NCBI RefSeq assembly: GCF_000312525.1
Contig: NZ_HE997454.1
Location: 49,913 to 113,912 of the forward strand
Direction: 5' to 3'
DNA length: 64,000 nucleotides
From: Bartonella florencae
GTDB lineage: Bacteria > Pseudomonadota > Alphaproteobacteria > Rhizobiales > Rhizobiaceae
Every line of letters begins with the position of its first letter. Within the stretch, counting starts at the first letter, position 1. Below the pieces are notes generated by a model, which saw only the letters and a program-made list of their open reading frames with translations, made no database searches and was not told the DNA's origin. A program made the translations under genes and the position numbers. This document shows, piece by piece, positions 1 to 10,152 of the stretch.

Positions 1-62
1 GTGTTTTTTTCTGTTGCATCAAAGTAATTCTTCTTAATCTGGTTTTTAAAAAGAATTTAAAG

Positions 63-686
63 TCAGCTATGATGTGCGAAAATATCAACCTCCGCCCATC
101 CCAGAAGATCAAGTTTTGCCCTCATAGGCAAAAATTGAAAACATGCCTTTGCAACATGTTCGCGCTCTTCACGTTTTAAGCGTTCTTCAAATATATCTTT
201 TAAACGATGCAAGTATAAAACATCTGATGCCGCATATTCAATTTGCGCACGTGATAAAGTCTCAGCAGCCCAATCCGAAGATTGCTGCTGTTTAGAAATA
301 TTTACATTCAACAATTCACCACAAATTTCCTTTAATCCATGACGATCCGTATAAGTACGCGTCAGTCTTGAAGCGATCTTCGTACAAAAAACCACATCTG
401 GCATAACACCGAATGTATAAGCTAAAATAGCAAGATCAAAACGCCCAAAATGAAATATTTTAGTGATTGCCTTATCTTCAAGTAGCTTAACCAAATTAGG
501 AGCATTCTTTTGTTCTTTAGAAATCTGTATAATATCAGCAGTACCATCTCCAGAAGAAAGCTGAACAACACATAAACGATCACGATATGGTTGCAGACCT
601 AAAGTCTCAGTATCAATCGCAACAGCATCAGTTTTATAATTGTCTAAGTTTGGTAAATCACCTTGATGAACGCGGATTTCTGTCAT
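63..686 (-). CDS. rnd: Ribonuclease D-like 3'-5' exonuclease (short form)
   Basis: This is a DEDDy-type 3'-5' exonuclease expected to trim stable RNA precursors in the cytoplasm. The three exonuclease motifs are visible: DTET at residues 25-28, the GRFD motif with Asp84, and YAASD with Tyr151 and Asp155. At 207 residues it holds only the catalytic domain. The HRDC domains of the roughly 375-residue enterobacterial RNase D are absent, which is usual for the short alphaproteobacterial form. Its ATG directly follows the stop codon of the upstream M20 peptidase gene, so the two are probably cotranscribed. The family is secure; the exact RNA substrates are unknown. Confidence 0.9.
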   Translation of the reverse strand: MTEIRVHQGDLPNLDNYKTDAVAIDTETLGLQPYRDRLCVVQLSSGDGTADIIQISKEQKNAPNLVKLLEDKAITKIFHFGRFDLAILAYTFGVMPDVVFCTKIASRLTRTYTDRHGLKEICGELLNVNISKQQQSSDWAAETLSRAQIEYAASDVLYLHRLKDIFEERLKREEREHVAKACFQFLPMRAKLDLLGWAEVDIFAHHS

Positions 687-2075
687 CTATCCTCCTTTTT
701 TTGCTAAAGCTGCAAGAATACGTGCCCAAGACCGTTGCCCTTTATGAAATGACTTTAGATTATATTTTTCATTAGGCGAATGAATGCAATCATCAGCCAG
801 AGCAAAACCAACCAAAACAGTTTCCATACCAAGAATTGACTGAAAATCTGCAACAATTGGAATCGAGCCTCCCATAGCTGTCAATACAGCAGGGAGTTCC
901 CACTCTTGTGATAAAGCATCCTTCGCCACCTTGATAAAAGATGAATCAGCGGAAAGCTGAAGTGCCGGAGAAGAACCGTGACTCTTAAATTCAACCTTAC
1001 AGTCAGCAGGAATCGCACTGCATACATAATCACGCAATGCTTGGCGTATTTTTTCTGGATCTTGCTTATGTACTAAACGACACGATACTTTTGCACTCGC
1101 TTGAGAAGCAATAACCGTTTTTATCCCCTCCCCTTCATAACCTCCACTAATACCATTAATTTCCATGGTAGGACGTGCCCATGCAAGCTCTAAAATGCTC
1201 CGTCCTTTTTCACCAGCTGGAACTGAAAGACCTATAGGACCAAGAAAATTTTCAGAAGTACAATTAAGCGCATTCCATGATTGTAAAATATGTGGAGGTG
1301 TTTCTTCTACTCCATCATAAAAACCAGGAAGTGTTACCTTATTATTTTCGTCGTGAAGCCCTGCCAAAACTTTAACTAAAATACGAATGGGATTGGCTGC
1401 TACTCCTCCAAAATAACCAGAATGCAAATCACGATTCGCTGCTGTGATAAGAATCTCTTCCGCCATAATTCCCCGAAGAGAAAGAGCAATAGATGGTGTA
1501 TTAGCATCCCACATAGATGTATCACAAACCAGTGCACAATCTGCTTTAAGCTCCTCCTTATTTGCTTTCAAAAAAGGAATAAGAGAAGGAGAAGCACATT
1601 CTTCCTCACCTTCACATAAAATAGTAACTTTAACAGGAAGCTGCCCTGTTTCTTTCTTAAATGCACGGCACGCTTCAATAAAGGTCATAAGCTGACCTTT
1701 GTCATCTGAAGAACCGCGAGCACAAATAACTTTCTCTCCATTTCTCTCTTTTAAAGAAGGTGTAAATGGATCATCTTCCCATAAACTCAACGGATCAACA
1801 GGTTGAACATCATAATGTCCGTAAAACAATACATGTAAACAATCATCTGAAGGACCTGGATGATGCCCTACAACCATTGGATGACCAGGTGTATCACGCC
1901 GTGAAGCCTCAAAGCCTATGGTTTTTAAATCTTCTACTAACCAATCAGCTGCTTGACGACATGCATCTTTATAAACTGAGTCTGTAGAAATCGATTGAAA
2001 ACGTAAAAGAGAAAAAAGGCGTTCAAGGCTTTTTTCTACATTCTCGTCAAGATGTGTTAATACTTTATTCAGCAT
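687..2075 (-). CDS. M20 family metallo-dipeptidase
   Basis: This is a cytosolic zinc-dependent peptidase of the ArgE/DapE/ACY1/CPG2 (M20) family, closest in layout to the carnosine-dipeptidase-like group of about 460 residues. The metal-site motifs are HYDVQP (His87, Asp89), GSSDDKG around Asp124, CEGEEE near residues 154-159, and a C-terminal IHSPNE. The dimerisation lid domain lies between about residues 205 and 370. The physiological substrate cannot be read from sequence; short peptides are the family default. Its stop codon abuts the start of the RNase D-like gene downstream. Confidence 0.88.
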   Translation of the reverse strand: MLNKVLTHLDENVEKSLERLFSLLRFQSISTDSVYKDACRQAADWLVEDLKTIGFEASRRDTPGHPMVVGHHPGPSDDCLHVLFYGHYDVQPVDPLSLWEDDPFTPSLKERNGEKVICARGSSDDKGQLMTFIEACRAFKKETGQLPVKVTILCEGEEECASPSLIPFLKANKEELKADCALVCDTSMWDANTPSIALSLRGIMAEEILITAANRDLHSGYFGGVAANPIRILVKVLAGLHDENNKVTLPGFYDGVEETPPHILQSWNALNCTSENFLGPIGLSVPAGEKGRSILELAWARPTMEINGISGGYEGEGIKTVIASQASAKVSCRLVHKQDPEKIRQALRDYVCSAIPADCKVEFKSHGSSPALQLSADSSFIKVAKDALSQEWELPAVLTAMGGSIPIVADFQSILGMETVLVGFALADDCIHSPNEKYNLKSFHKGQRSWARILAALAKKGG

Positions 2076-2150
2076 AAAAAGCCTCCCAATCTTTATATAA
2101 TTATAAAACGCGACTTTAAGCTTCTTATAAGATTTTGCAAGAGATCATAT

Positions 2151-3026
2151 TCACTTTTGGCACTGTGAACAGTAAAAACTTGAACGTCCCGACTGTAAAA
2201 TACGCACTATAGGCGTTCCACATTGCAAACATTCTTTGCCTTCTCGCCCATAAACCGAAAAAGCATGTTGAAAATAACCAAGAGAGCCATCTACATGCAT
2301 ATAATCACGTAAAGAAGACCCACCAGATAAAATCGCTTCAGAAATTACATCGCGTATATTCTGTGCTAAAGAATTTGACAATTTACGCGCATGCATAGTT
2401 TTCGATGCCAATGTAAATGCGCTGCGTTGCGGAGACAAACGGCTACGCCAGAGTGCTTCGCAAACATAAATATTTCCAAGACCCGCAATGATAGACTGAT
2501 CAAGCAAGACACTTTTAAGAGATGTTTTTTTATTAATAAAAGCCTTTTGTAAATAACGACCAGAAAATGTATTACTCATGGGTTCAATCCCTAGCTTTTT
2601 TAAAAGCGAATGCTCATAAAGCCTACTTGTATCTACTAAAAGCATAAACCCAAAACGACGCACATCATTGTAAGTAAGATGATAAACTTTGCCATCCTTT
2701 GCCAGAATATTCATAACAACATGATCATGTTTCACAAATTTTCCTGTAGCAGAAGATGCTTTTCTTAAAAATGCATCTTCTATACGCCATGACCCAGACA
2801 TTCCTAAATGGCTCAAAATCGTTTCATTTTGTGAAAGATGAAACAACAAGTATTTCGCGCGCCGACCCAGCTCTACAATTGTGCGCCCGATAAGTCGCTC
2901 AGAAAACGCCTCGGAAAAAGAGAAACGCAAATCTCTACGATTAAGCCTGACGGATAGTATCTTTGCATCAGTTACAAAAGGTTCTAGGCCACGACGAACT
3001 GTTTCTACTTCAGGAAGTTCAGGCAT
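2151..3026 (-). CDS. mutM: Formamidopyrimidine-DNA glycosylase (Fpg/MutM)
   Basis: Base-excision repair glycosylase/AP lyase that removes 8-oxoguanine and formamidopyrimidines. The N-terminus MPELPEVETVRRGL carries the catalytic Pro2 and Glu3 (after Met removal). The helix-two-turn-helix region lies around residues 140-220, and the C-terminus is a complete zinc finger with Cys266, Cys269, Cys286 and Cys289. The length of 291 residues is full for the family. The start is fixed by the need for Pro2. It sits alone between the M29 aminopeptidase and M20 peptidase genes, in the same orientation. Confidence 0.96.
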   Translation of the reverse strand: MPELPEVETVRRGLEPFVTDAKILSVRLNRRDLRFSFSEAFSERLIGRTIVELGRRAKYLLFHLSQNETILSHLGMSGSWRIEDAFLRKASSATGKFVKHDHVVMNILAKDGKVYHLTYNDVRRFGFMLLVDTSRLYEHSLLKKLGIEPMSNTFSGRYLQKAFINKKTSLKSVLLDQSIIAGLGNIYVCEALWRSRLSPQRSAFTLASKTMHARKLSNSLAQNIRDVISEAILSGGSSLRDYMHVDGSLGYFQHAFSVYGREGKECLQCGTPIVRILQSGRSSFYCSQCQK

Positions 3027-3079
3027 TTATTTTCTTAAATCACTATGCGTTCCAACACTACCATTGAAAAAATAAAATA

Positions 3080-4333
3080 TTAAGCCCATTCACCCTTACG
3101 AAATACAGGAACCTTCATACCATCTTGCGTAATGCCATCTATATCAATTTCACCAGATCCAATCATCCAGTCAATATGAATAACACTTTTATTACCGCCT
3201 CGTGCTGCAATCTCCTCTGCTGTCAATGATGCTCCCTCTAAAAAGCATTTGGAATAACACTGCCCTAAAGCAATATGACATGCAGCATTTTCATCAAATA
3301 AAGTATTATAAAAAAGTAAGCCGCTTTTAGAAATCGGTGAAGAATGTGGGACAAGAGCAACTTCACCTAATCGACTTGCACCCTCGTCACTTTGCAAAAC
3401 CTGTTGTAAAACTTCTTGCCCTGTTGAAGCACGCGCATCAACAATACGCCCAGCTTCAAACCGCACCTCAATATTATCAATGAGTGCTCCTTGGTAGGAA
3501 AGAGGCTTTGTTGAACGAACAAAACCTTCAACCTTATGAGCATGAGGAGTGGTGAATACTTCTTCCGTTGGAATATTAGGATTGCAGACAACGCCATTGT
3601 TTGCAGCGGATGCACCACCATGCCATTCATGATCATCCGCCAAACCAACTGTTAAATCAGTACTTGGCCCTGTAAAGTGTAAAGCAGAAAAACGCTGCTC
3701 ATTAAGCCAAGATGATCGTTGCTTCAAAGTTGCATTATGAACAGCCCATGCATGTATTGGGTCTTCTTCTGTAACACGGGAAGCAGAAAAAATTGCATCA
3801 GCTAATTTTTTAATCGCCTCATGAAGTGGCAAAGAAGGAAACATTGCTTCAGCCCACCCTGTTGTTGGATAAGAAACAATCGACCAATTCATAGCAAAAT
3901 TTGATATTTTTTTGAGAGCTGGCTGATAAGCCATTGAAGTCGCTTTATTTAAACGTGAAATCTTATCAAAATCTTGATTGGAAAGTAGCAAAGGATTATC
4001 ACCAACAATCGCTAAACGTGCAGCTCCATTTTCAAAAGCCTTCGCCATTCCTTCATACAACCAAGAAGGTGCACAATCAAAACTAGCAGTATGGGCGTTT
4101 TCAAAACGCGTAAGCGATAACATATCATCACTAAAAAGTGGTGTAATCACACCAGCACCAACCTTATAAGCATGATAGGCAATACGCCGAACAAAAGGTA
4201 ATGCTGAAACTGGAGAAGTTAGAACAAGATCCTGTCCCTCTTGTAAATTCAGCCCGACTTTTACCGTAATTTCTGCAAGACGATTAAGCATTTCAGGCGA
4301 AATTGACTCATGAATATCAAAGTACATTACCAA
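3080..4333 (-). CDS. M29 family aminopeptidase (AmpS/PepS type)
   Basis: Metal-dependent aminopeptidase of the M29 thermophilic aminopeptidase family, expected to release N-terminal residues from peptides in the cytoplasm. Family marks are the PTEEVFTTPH segment with metal-ligand glutamates near 257-258, the HIALGQCYS segment near residue 355, and the VIHIDWMIGSG segment near the C-terminus with a His-x-Asp pair. The length of 417 residues matches the family (about 410). The start could be Met1 or Met3. Substrate preference is not predictable. Confidence 0.9.
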   Translation of the reverse strand: MVMYFDIHESISPEMLNRLAEITVKVGLNLQEGQDLVLTSPVSALPFVRRIAYHAYKVGAGVITPLFSDDMLSLTRFENAHTASFDCAPSWLYEGMAKAFENGAARLAIVGDNPLLLSNQDFDKISRLNKATSMAYQPALKKISNFAMNWSIVSYPTTGWAEAMFPSLPLHEAIKKLADAIFSASRVTEEDPIHAWAVHNATLKQRSSWLNEQRFSALHFTGPSTDLTVGLADDHEWHGGASAANNGVVCNPNIPTEEVFTTPHAHKVEGFVRSTKPLSYQGALIDNIEVRFEAGRIVDARASTGQEVLQQVLQSDEGASRLGEVALVPHSSPISKSGLLFYNTLFDENAACHIALGQCYSKCFLEGASLTAEEIAARGGNKSVIHIDWMIGSGEIDIDGITQDGMKVPVFRKGEWA

Positions 4334-4357
4334 TATCCTTTACTTTGGTTGTGAAAA

Positions 4358-5218
4358 TTACCGGCTTCTGTACCGTTTTTCTAACACTGTAACAATTGCA
4401 CTTAACTGCTCTGATGAGGGCATAGTATAAGCTACAATTGTTTTGTTCTCCCCTTCCTTCTCTATATGATGTGGTGCTGACGTGGGAATGGGAACTTTAT
4501 CAAGTTGTACTGTAAAAAAAGACTGAGGACCCACCCTATTTGCTTGCGCCACCTCTATCGAAGAAGATGTATTTTGGTTTTTTTCTACCTTTAATCTTTC
4601 ACTCATTAATTCAAAATCCGTGAAACTTGGCACCTTTCCAGAACGTTCTTGAGCAAAAGCATAAGCAACATCATAGGGACGATCATTCGTGGGAACCTGA
4701 AGAAATCCATCACGTGAGCGCTTTTCATAAAACGCATTTCCCCCTGCAATACGAACATAGTACATGTTTTTATAAGGAAAAGATAAACCTGCTGTATGAA
4801 AAAACTTAGCGTTTTTAAGTTTCTTATCCCGTTCACCGCGTAAAACAGCATCTGCAGCCTCTTTAACACGATCAACAGATGAGGATTCTGTCATAGGACG
4901 CGTTAAAACACCGGGAGCAAACTGTTTGTACTGACCAACGACACCGCAAATCGTTTTTGGGTAAGCACTTGAATTAACACGATTCATAACAACAGTGCCC
5001 ACAGCAATCATCCCTTCACGGCTCGTACGATTTGATTCAAAATACATTGCACGCATAAGACATTGACGCTCAGTCAGCGGATACATTACTGTCTTTGTCT
5101 TCTTATTATCATTCACGTTCCCAACACTAAAATGATCTGACGCACATCCTACAATAACAAACGGTGCCAGAAAACAGCTAACAAAAACAGTCCAGAAATT
5201 TTTCTTCATTTTATACAA
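4358..5218 (-). CDS. SleB-like cell-wall hydrolase, predicted lipoprotein
   Basis: Predicted periplasmic or outer-membrane peptidoglycan hydrolase with a Hydrolase_2 (SleB/CwlJ) domain. The N-terminus has a positively charged stretch, a hydrophobic core and a lipobox IVGC with Cys25, so lipidation is likely. The hydrolase domain covers about residues 48-170 and includes LTERQCLMRAMYFESN with the conserved Glu, GMIAVGTVVMNRV and the QFAPG segment. The C-terminal 80 residues are low in recognisable motifs. In Gram-negatives this family probably works in wall remodelling rather than spore germination. Met4 is an alternative start. Confidence 0.82.
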   Translation of the reverse strand: MYKMKKNFWTVFVSCFLAPFVIVGCASDHFSVGNVNDNKKTKTVMYPLTERQCLMRAMYFESNRTSREGMIAVGTVVMNRVNSSAYPKTICGVVGQYKQFAPGVLTRPMTESSSVDRVKEAADAVLRGERDKKLKNAKFFHTAGLSFPYKNMYYVRIAGGNAFYEKRSRDGFLQVPTNDRPYDVAYAFAQERSGKVPSFTDFELMSERLKVEKNQNTSSSIEVAQANRVGPQSFFTVQLDKVPIPTSAPHHIEKEGENKTIVAYTMPSSEQLSAIVTVLEKRYRSR

Positions 5219-5759
5219 TACATCCCCATATCTTTGAAGTACTCAAAATCCGAGTGCGTTTTAAATGTATCTTCAAAGAAAGTATACGGTTAATCGTCAC
5301 CACTCAGTAAAATTTTAATACAAGTGGTAATCAAAAACTATCTGTGCGAAATAAATAATAAAAAAATATTAATTTATAGACCAATACTGTCATTCCTAAT
5401 AGCCAAAAACAACCCATAATACCCCTCGTATTTTCATCGCAATAAAATTCAAAAACTCCCCTCTCATTCTACATACGAAAAAGATTGGGACATTAAAACT
5501 CTTGGTATCAATATTGAAAAAAATAATACAGCTATCCCCTTAATATAAACTTTAGAAAATGATCAGAAAAAATCCCCTCTGATCAAAATATAGATGATGG
5601 TATCATTCAATATACAAATATGTCAAATCAAGAGTCCACAATCTGCCATACGGCCCCTTTGTGGCTTTTTCATAATATGGTTATTATATTCTTTCTATAG
5701 CTCTATTTTACGAAAATGCTCAATCTATCACAAACTTATTTTAGACATCTCAGAAAAAT
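5219..5759. other. 541-base stretch without a recognisable gene
   Basis: This separates the SleB-like gene from phoU; both are on the minus strand. The sequence is very AT-rich, with short reading frames that lack a convincing ribosome-binding site or family motif. It should hold the promoter of the SleB-like gene and the 3' end of the pst-phoU transcript, but I see no clear GC-rich terminator hairpin. Confidence 0.4.
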
Positions 5760-6482
5760 TTAATCTCCTTTCTTTTCACCTACACCAACTTTATACGTAA
5801 GGTCATCACGAGGACGATCAGAAGACATATGATAACCCGTTATGATATAATGTAACATTTCAGCAATATTGGTAACATGATCCCCAATTCGTTCAATATT
5901 CTTTAAACAAAATAATAAATGCGTACAAACTGTAATATTGCGCATATCTTCCATCATATAGGTCAACAGTTCACGGAAAAGAGAAGTATACAAAGCATCA
6001 ATCTTCTCATCACGCTCACGCACAGCGTCAACACGCTCTAATAAGTGACTCTCATAAGCATTTAAAACTTCTTTTAACTGACTAAGCGCTAAGGCTGTAA
6101 TTGCTTCAAGCCCATGATAAAAGGAGGCGGATTGACGTATTTCCGAAAGGGCTACAGTCCTCTTAGCAATGTTTTTAGCCATATCCCCAATCCGCTCAAG
6201 ATCAGAAGAAATACGAATGGCTCCAATAATTTCACGCAGATCTACAGCCATCGGTTGGCGTTTGCAAATAATAGCAACCGCTTTTTCATCAATGTCACGT
6301 TCTGCTTCATCTAAAAATACATCATCAGCAATCACTGCCGTTGCTAGTTGAAGATCACTACAGACAACCGATGCAATAGAACGCTCAATCATTCTTTCTG
6401 CATGATTTCCCATTTCTGAAATCCTTACTTTTAGATATTTTAGTTCTGCATCATAAGAACGAACAGTATGGTTCATAGACAT
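5760..6482 (-). CDS. phoU: Phosphate signalling regulator PhoU
   Basis: Cytoplasmic helical protein that links the Pst transporter to the PhoR sensor kinase and represses the Pho response under high phosphate. The 240 residues form two PhoU repeats (about 20-110 and 125-210), each with the E/D-rich helix signature (for example DEAERDIDEKAV and the IERIGDHVTNIAE segment). It is the last gene of the pstSCAB-phoU cluster, 21 bases after pstB, as is standard. The start at the second Met (MNHTVRSYD) is also possible. Confidence 0.95.
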   Translation of the reverse strand: MSMNHTVRSYDAELKYLKVRISEMGNHAERMIERSIASVVCSDLQLATAVIADDVFLDEAERDIDEKAVAIICKRQPMAVDLREIIGAIRISSDLERIGDMAKNIAKRTVALSEIRQSASFYHGLEAITALALSQLKEVLNAYESHLLERVDAVRERDEKIDALYTSLFRELLTYMMEDMRNITVCTHLLFCLKNIERIGDHVTNIAEMLHYIITGYHMSSDRPRDDLTYKVGVGEKKGD

Positions 6483-6503
6483 ATCTTACACTCCTCCATT
6501 CAC

Positions 6504-7262
6504 CTATCCAAAACGTCCTGTAATATAATCTTGCGTCCGTTGTTCTTTTGGTGAGGTGAAAATCATTTCCGTTGCACCAACTTCTACTAAATGCCCTAAA
6601 TGAAACATGGCCGTATATTGAGAAACACGTGCGGCCTGTTGCATAGAATGTGTCACAATAACAATTGTATAATTTTGCCGTAATGCATCGATAAGCTCCT
6701 CAATCCGAGCCGTCGCAATGGGATCAAGAGCTGAGCAAGGCTCATCCATCAAAATAACTTCAGGACTAACCGCAATGGCACGTGCAATACACAAACGCTG
6801 TTGTTGTCCTCCTGATAAACTTGTGCCCGCCTCATGAAGACGATCTTTTACTTCCTCAAATAAACCCGCCTGTCTCAAACTCTTTTCAACTACATCATGC
6901 AATTCAGCACGCGATTTCACTAAACCATGAATACGTGGACCATAGGCAACATTCTCAAATATAGATTTTGGAAAAGGACTGGGTTTTTGAAAAACCATTC
7001 CTACGCGGGCGCGCAACTCTACAACATCAATTTTTTGATCATAAATATTTTCCCCATCTAAAGTAATAAGCCCCGTTATTTTAGCACCTTCAATCATATC
7101 ATTCATACGATTAAAACAACGCAAAAAAGTCGATTTTCCGCAACCTGAAGGACCTATCAAAGCCGTGACATGATGTTCAGGAATATCAAGAGTAATACCA
7201 TGAAGTGCTTCTTTTTCCCCATAAAAAACCTTCACATCCTGACCACGCATTTTAATTTTCAT
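6504..7262 (-). CDS. pstB: Phosphate ABC transporter ATP-binding protein PstB
   Basis: ATPase subunit that powers high-affinity phosphate import with PstA and PstC. The Walker A motif GPSGCGKST is at residues 37-45, the signature [14 protein letters not shown] near 150, and Walker B VILMDEP precedes the CSALDP D-loop. The switch His is in the IVTHSMQQA segment. The length of 252 residues is typical. FNRMND after Walker A is characteristic of PstB rather than other ABC ATPases. The gene sits between pstA and phoU. Confidence 0.97.
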   Translation of the reverse strand: MKIKMRGQDVKVFYGEKEALHGITLDIPEHHVTALIGPSGCGKSTFLRCFNRMNDMIEGAKITGLITLDGENIYDQKIDVVELRARVGMVFQKPSPFPKSIFENVAYGPRIHGLVKSRAELHDVVEKSLRQAGLFEEVKDRLHEAGTSLSGGQQQRLCIARAIAVSPEVILMDEPCSALDPIATARIEELIDALRQNYTIVIVTHSMQQAARVSQYTAMFHLGHLVEVGATEMIFTSPKEQRTQDYITGRFG

Positions 7263-7339
7263 GACAAAAACTCACCTTACTTTTAAAACACAAATCTTAT
7301 CACAATGAATATTTTATCGAAGTTACTGCTTCATTCAAA

Positions 7340-8632
7340 TTATTGGCGTCGTTCAAATCGTCGACGTAAAAAAAACGCAGAAATATTCATGATAGCAAGA
7401 AAAGTCATCAATACAATAATAGCACCGGATGTCTTTTCAACAAAGGCACGCTCTGCTTCTCCCGCCCACATGAAAATTTGGACAGGCAAAGCTGTTGCTG
7501 GATCCATGGGAGTAGCAGGAATATTGACAACAAAAGCAACCATTCCAATTAAAAGTAAAGGTGCCGTTTCACCTAAAGCCTGCGCCACTCCAATAATCGT
7601 ACCAGTCAAAATACCAGGAGCCGCTAAAGGAACAACATGATGAAAAACCATTTGTGTTTTTGATGCCCCTAAACCTAAAGCAGCCGAGCGAATAGAGAGA
7701 GGAACAGCCCGCAAAGCAGAACGGGTAGCAATAATAATTGTAGGGAGCGTCATAAGGGCTAAAACAAGCCCACCAACAAAAGAGGCTGAACGTGGTAACC
7801 CCCAAAAATTAACAAAAACAGAAAGCCCCAATAGACCAAAAACAATCGAGGGAACCGCTGCAAGGTTATTGATATTCACTTCAATAAAATCTGTAAATTT
7901 ATTTTTGCGCGCGTATTCTTCTAAATAAACCGCAGTAGCTATCCCCATGGGAAGTGAAAGCAGTAAAACTATAGCTATCATGTAAAAAGAGCCAATAATT
8001 GCAACACCTAATCCCGCAGTCTCAGGACGACTTGAGGCACCAAAGGTAAAAAAACCAAAATTAAATGTTTTATAAAGCGTACCATCATCGGCTAAGCGTT
8101 TCATCCATTCTATTTGGCGATTAGAAACTTTGCGATTTTTTTCTGCTACACGCAAATCAATCTGTCCCTTATAAGCAGAATCAATATCCGCTGCCACTAA
8201 GACTTTGATTTTTTGCATTGTACCAATTAATTGTAGATCTTTTGTCACCATTTCACGTAGTTGAACACGTACACTACTTGAAAACATACGGCGAATATCC
8301 CGTAATGATGCCCGATCATTTTGATCTATACCAAGCTTCTTCACTAAAGCATTGCGTACAAGAAGAGGATAATTGGCCGTTATGAGTATCTGTGGATTTA
8401 CCAAACGCTGACCACTTGGATCAATAATCTTCTCATCCAAATAAATCGATAGGGTCATTTCACTTTGAAAAAACGCTGTATAACCTTGACTAATAATAGA
8501 CCATAAAAGTGCAAATAAAAAAAACAAACCAATAAAAATAGCAATCAGACCATACGCACGGAAACGACGTTCTGCCCAATATCGACGTTTGAGACTAATA
8601 TTGCGACGAGGGAAAAGAAAAACTTCATTCAT
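7340..8632 (-). CDS. pstA: Phosphate ABC transporter permease PstA
   Basis: Inner-membrane permease subunit of the phosphate importer. The 430-residue protein starts with a basic segment and a first membrane helix near 30-55, then a periplasmic loop of about 150 residues. The core permease domain (about 205-425) has the EAA-type loop ALRAVPLSIRSAALGLGAS that contacts PstB. The long N-terminal part is usual for alphaproteobacterial PstA and makes it larger than the E. coli protein. Its start overlaps the stop of pstC by four bases, implying translational coupling. Confidence 0.94.
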   Translation of the reverse strand: MNEVFLFPRRNISLKRRYWAERRFRAYGLIAIFIGLFFLFALLWSIISQGYTAFFQSEMTLSIYLDEKIIDPSGQRLVNPQILITANYPLLVRNALVKKLGIDQNDRASLRDIRRMFSSSVRVQLREMVTKDLQLIGTMQKIKVLVAADIDSAYKGQIDLRVAEKNRKVSNRQIEWMKRLADDGTLYKTFNFGFFTFGASSRPETAGLGVAIIGSFYMIAIVLLLSLPMGIATAVYLEEYARKNKFTDFIEVNINNLAAVPSIVFGLLGLSVFVNFWGLPRSASFVGGLVLALMTLPTIIIATRSALRAVPLSIRSAALGLGASKTQMVFHHVVPLAAPGILTGTIIGVAQALGETAPLLLIGMVAFVVNIPATPMDPATALPVQIFMWAGEAERAFVEKTSGAIIVLMTFLAIMNISAFFLRRRFERRQ

Positions 8633-10101
8633 TCATATTGTTCCCGATATTTACGCACGATATAAAGAGCAAGAATATTCATCAAAAGAGTCATAATAAA
8701 GAGTGTCATCCCTAAAGCAAAAGCAACAAGAGTTTGGGGAGAATTAAATTCAAGATCACCGGTTAATTGGTTAACAATCTTAACCGTCATCGTGGTCATC
8801 GCTTCAAATGGATTAAGTGTTAAGTTTGCTGCAACACCTGCCGCCAAAACCACAATCATCGTCTCTCCAATTGCACGTGATGCTGTCAATAAAATTGCTC
8901 CCATAATCCCTGGAAGCGCTGCCGGTATAACCACTTTTTTAATTGTTTCCGATTGCGTTGCTCCTAAACCATACGAACCTTCGCGTAAAATACGTGGAAC
9001 AGCTGTAATAACATCATCCGATAAAGAGGAAACAAAAGGTATCAACATAATGCCCATCACAACTCCAGCAGTTAAAACACTCTGCGCCATAATAAAACCA
9101 ACACCACCCGAGAGAGAAATAGAGAGATCACGTAAAAATGGCCCAACAACCTTTAAAGCAAAAAAACCATAAACAATGGTTGGAATACCAGCAAGAACTT
9201 CCAATAATGGCTTTACAATTGAGCGTAATCGAGACGAAGCATATTCAGCCATATAAAGAGCAGAAAATAATCCTATTGGCACAGCAAAAAGCATTGCAAC
9301 AAATGCAATATAAAGTGTGCCAGCAAGCAATGGGATTAAACCAAATTGCCCCACGCCATCCCCCGAACTTCCCGCTGAAAAACGCGGGTCCCAAACTGTT
9401 CCAAAAAAGAAATTTGAAAAGGATACAGACTGAAAAAAATTCACCGTTTGAAAGAACATGGAAAGTGCAATGGCTATGGTTGTCAAAACTGCAACAATAG
9501 ACGCACAAACTAACCCAATAACAATCAAACTCTCAACCTTATTGCGCGCGCGATGATGTGGAGCAATTTGCATCATTCCACCAATAAAGCCAAAGGACGC
9601 AATAATAAAAAGAAAAACGTGACCAATAAATTGAAGCTTTTTAGAAGAAGATACCCACGACTGTGCTATCTTTAACACATCATCTGATACTTCATGAGGT
9701 GAAATTAATCCTTTCGCGAATAATTGCGCCCGTACTTCTTCATACGAAGCGCTCATAAGATCCCCATCAAACTGATGAAGCATTTTAACCAGACTTCGAA
9801 GTGTTCCCCAAAATAGGTCATGATTCACAAGCCCTGTTATCTGTGCACTATATGCCTCAACCTCTCGAGAAGCGTTATACTCTAAATAAATTGCACTCCC
9901 ACCATTCCAAAAAATCAAAAAAATAAGAGGTGGAATAACCGTCATTAAAAATGTCCACCACCCATAATAACACGCACGAGAATGCATCTTGCATTGTTTG
10001 TATTCAAGAGTACGGGCCCGCATATAAGAAAGACAAAAGCCCAAAAATCCAAGAATTAATAACAGAAAAATAATGAAGGAAATGCGCATATTGTCTTTCA
10101 A
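8629..10101 (-). CDS. pstC: Phosphate ABC transporter permease PstC
   Basis: Second inner-membrane permease of the phosphate importer. The 490 residues include N-terminal helices at about 7-27 and 50-70, a periplasmic region, a helix near 160-180, then the binding-protein-dependent transport domain from about 255 to 480. The coupling loop near residue 380 reads VPRILREGSYGLGATQSET. The extended N-terminus is the normal alphaproteobacterial form. It lies between pstS (51 bases upstream) and pstA (four-base overlap). Confidence 0.94.
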   Translation of the reverse strand: MKDNMRISFIIFLLLILGFLGFCLSYMRARTLEYKQCKMHSRACYYGWWTFLMTVIPPLIFLIFWNGGSAIYLEYNASREVEAYSAQITGLVNHDLFWGTLRSLVKMLHQFDGDLMSASYEEVRAQLFAKGLISPHEVSDDVLKIAQSWVSSSKKLQFIGHVFLFIIASFGFIGGMMQIAPHHRARNKVESLIVIGLVCASIVAVLTTIAIALSMFFQTVNFFQSVSFSNFFFGTVWDPRFSAGSSGDGVGQFGLIPLLAGTLYIAFVAMLFAVPIGLFSALYMAEYASSRLRSIVKPLLEVLAGIPTIVYGFFALKVVGPFLRDLSISLSGGVGFIMAQSVLTAGVVMGIMLIPFVSSLSDDVITAVPRILREGSYGLGATQSETIKKVVIPAALPGIMGAILLTASRAIGETMIVVLAAGVAANLTLNPFEAMTTMTVKIVNQLTGDLEFNSPQTLVAFALGMTLFIMTLLMNILALYIVRKYREQYE

Positions 10102-10152
10102 TTTTTATAAAAAAGCAGCACAGAAAATGTCTACACTTGCAAATCTAGAAAA

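Noticed and set aside
7305-7640. 111-codon plus-strand frame opposite pstA
   Set aside because: It lies antisense to a well-supported permease gene and its translation has no family features; it mirrors the codon pattern of pstA.
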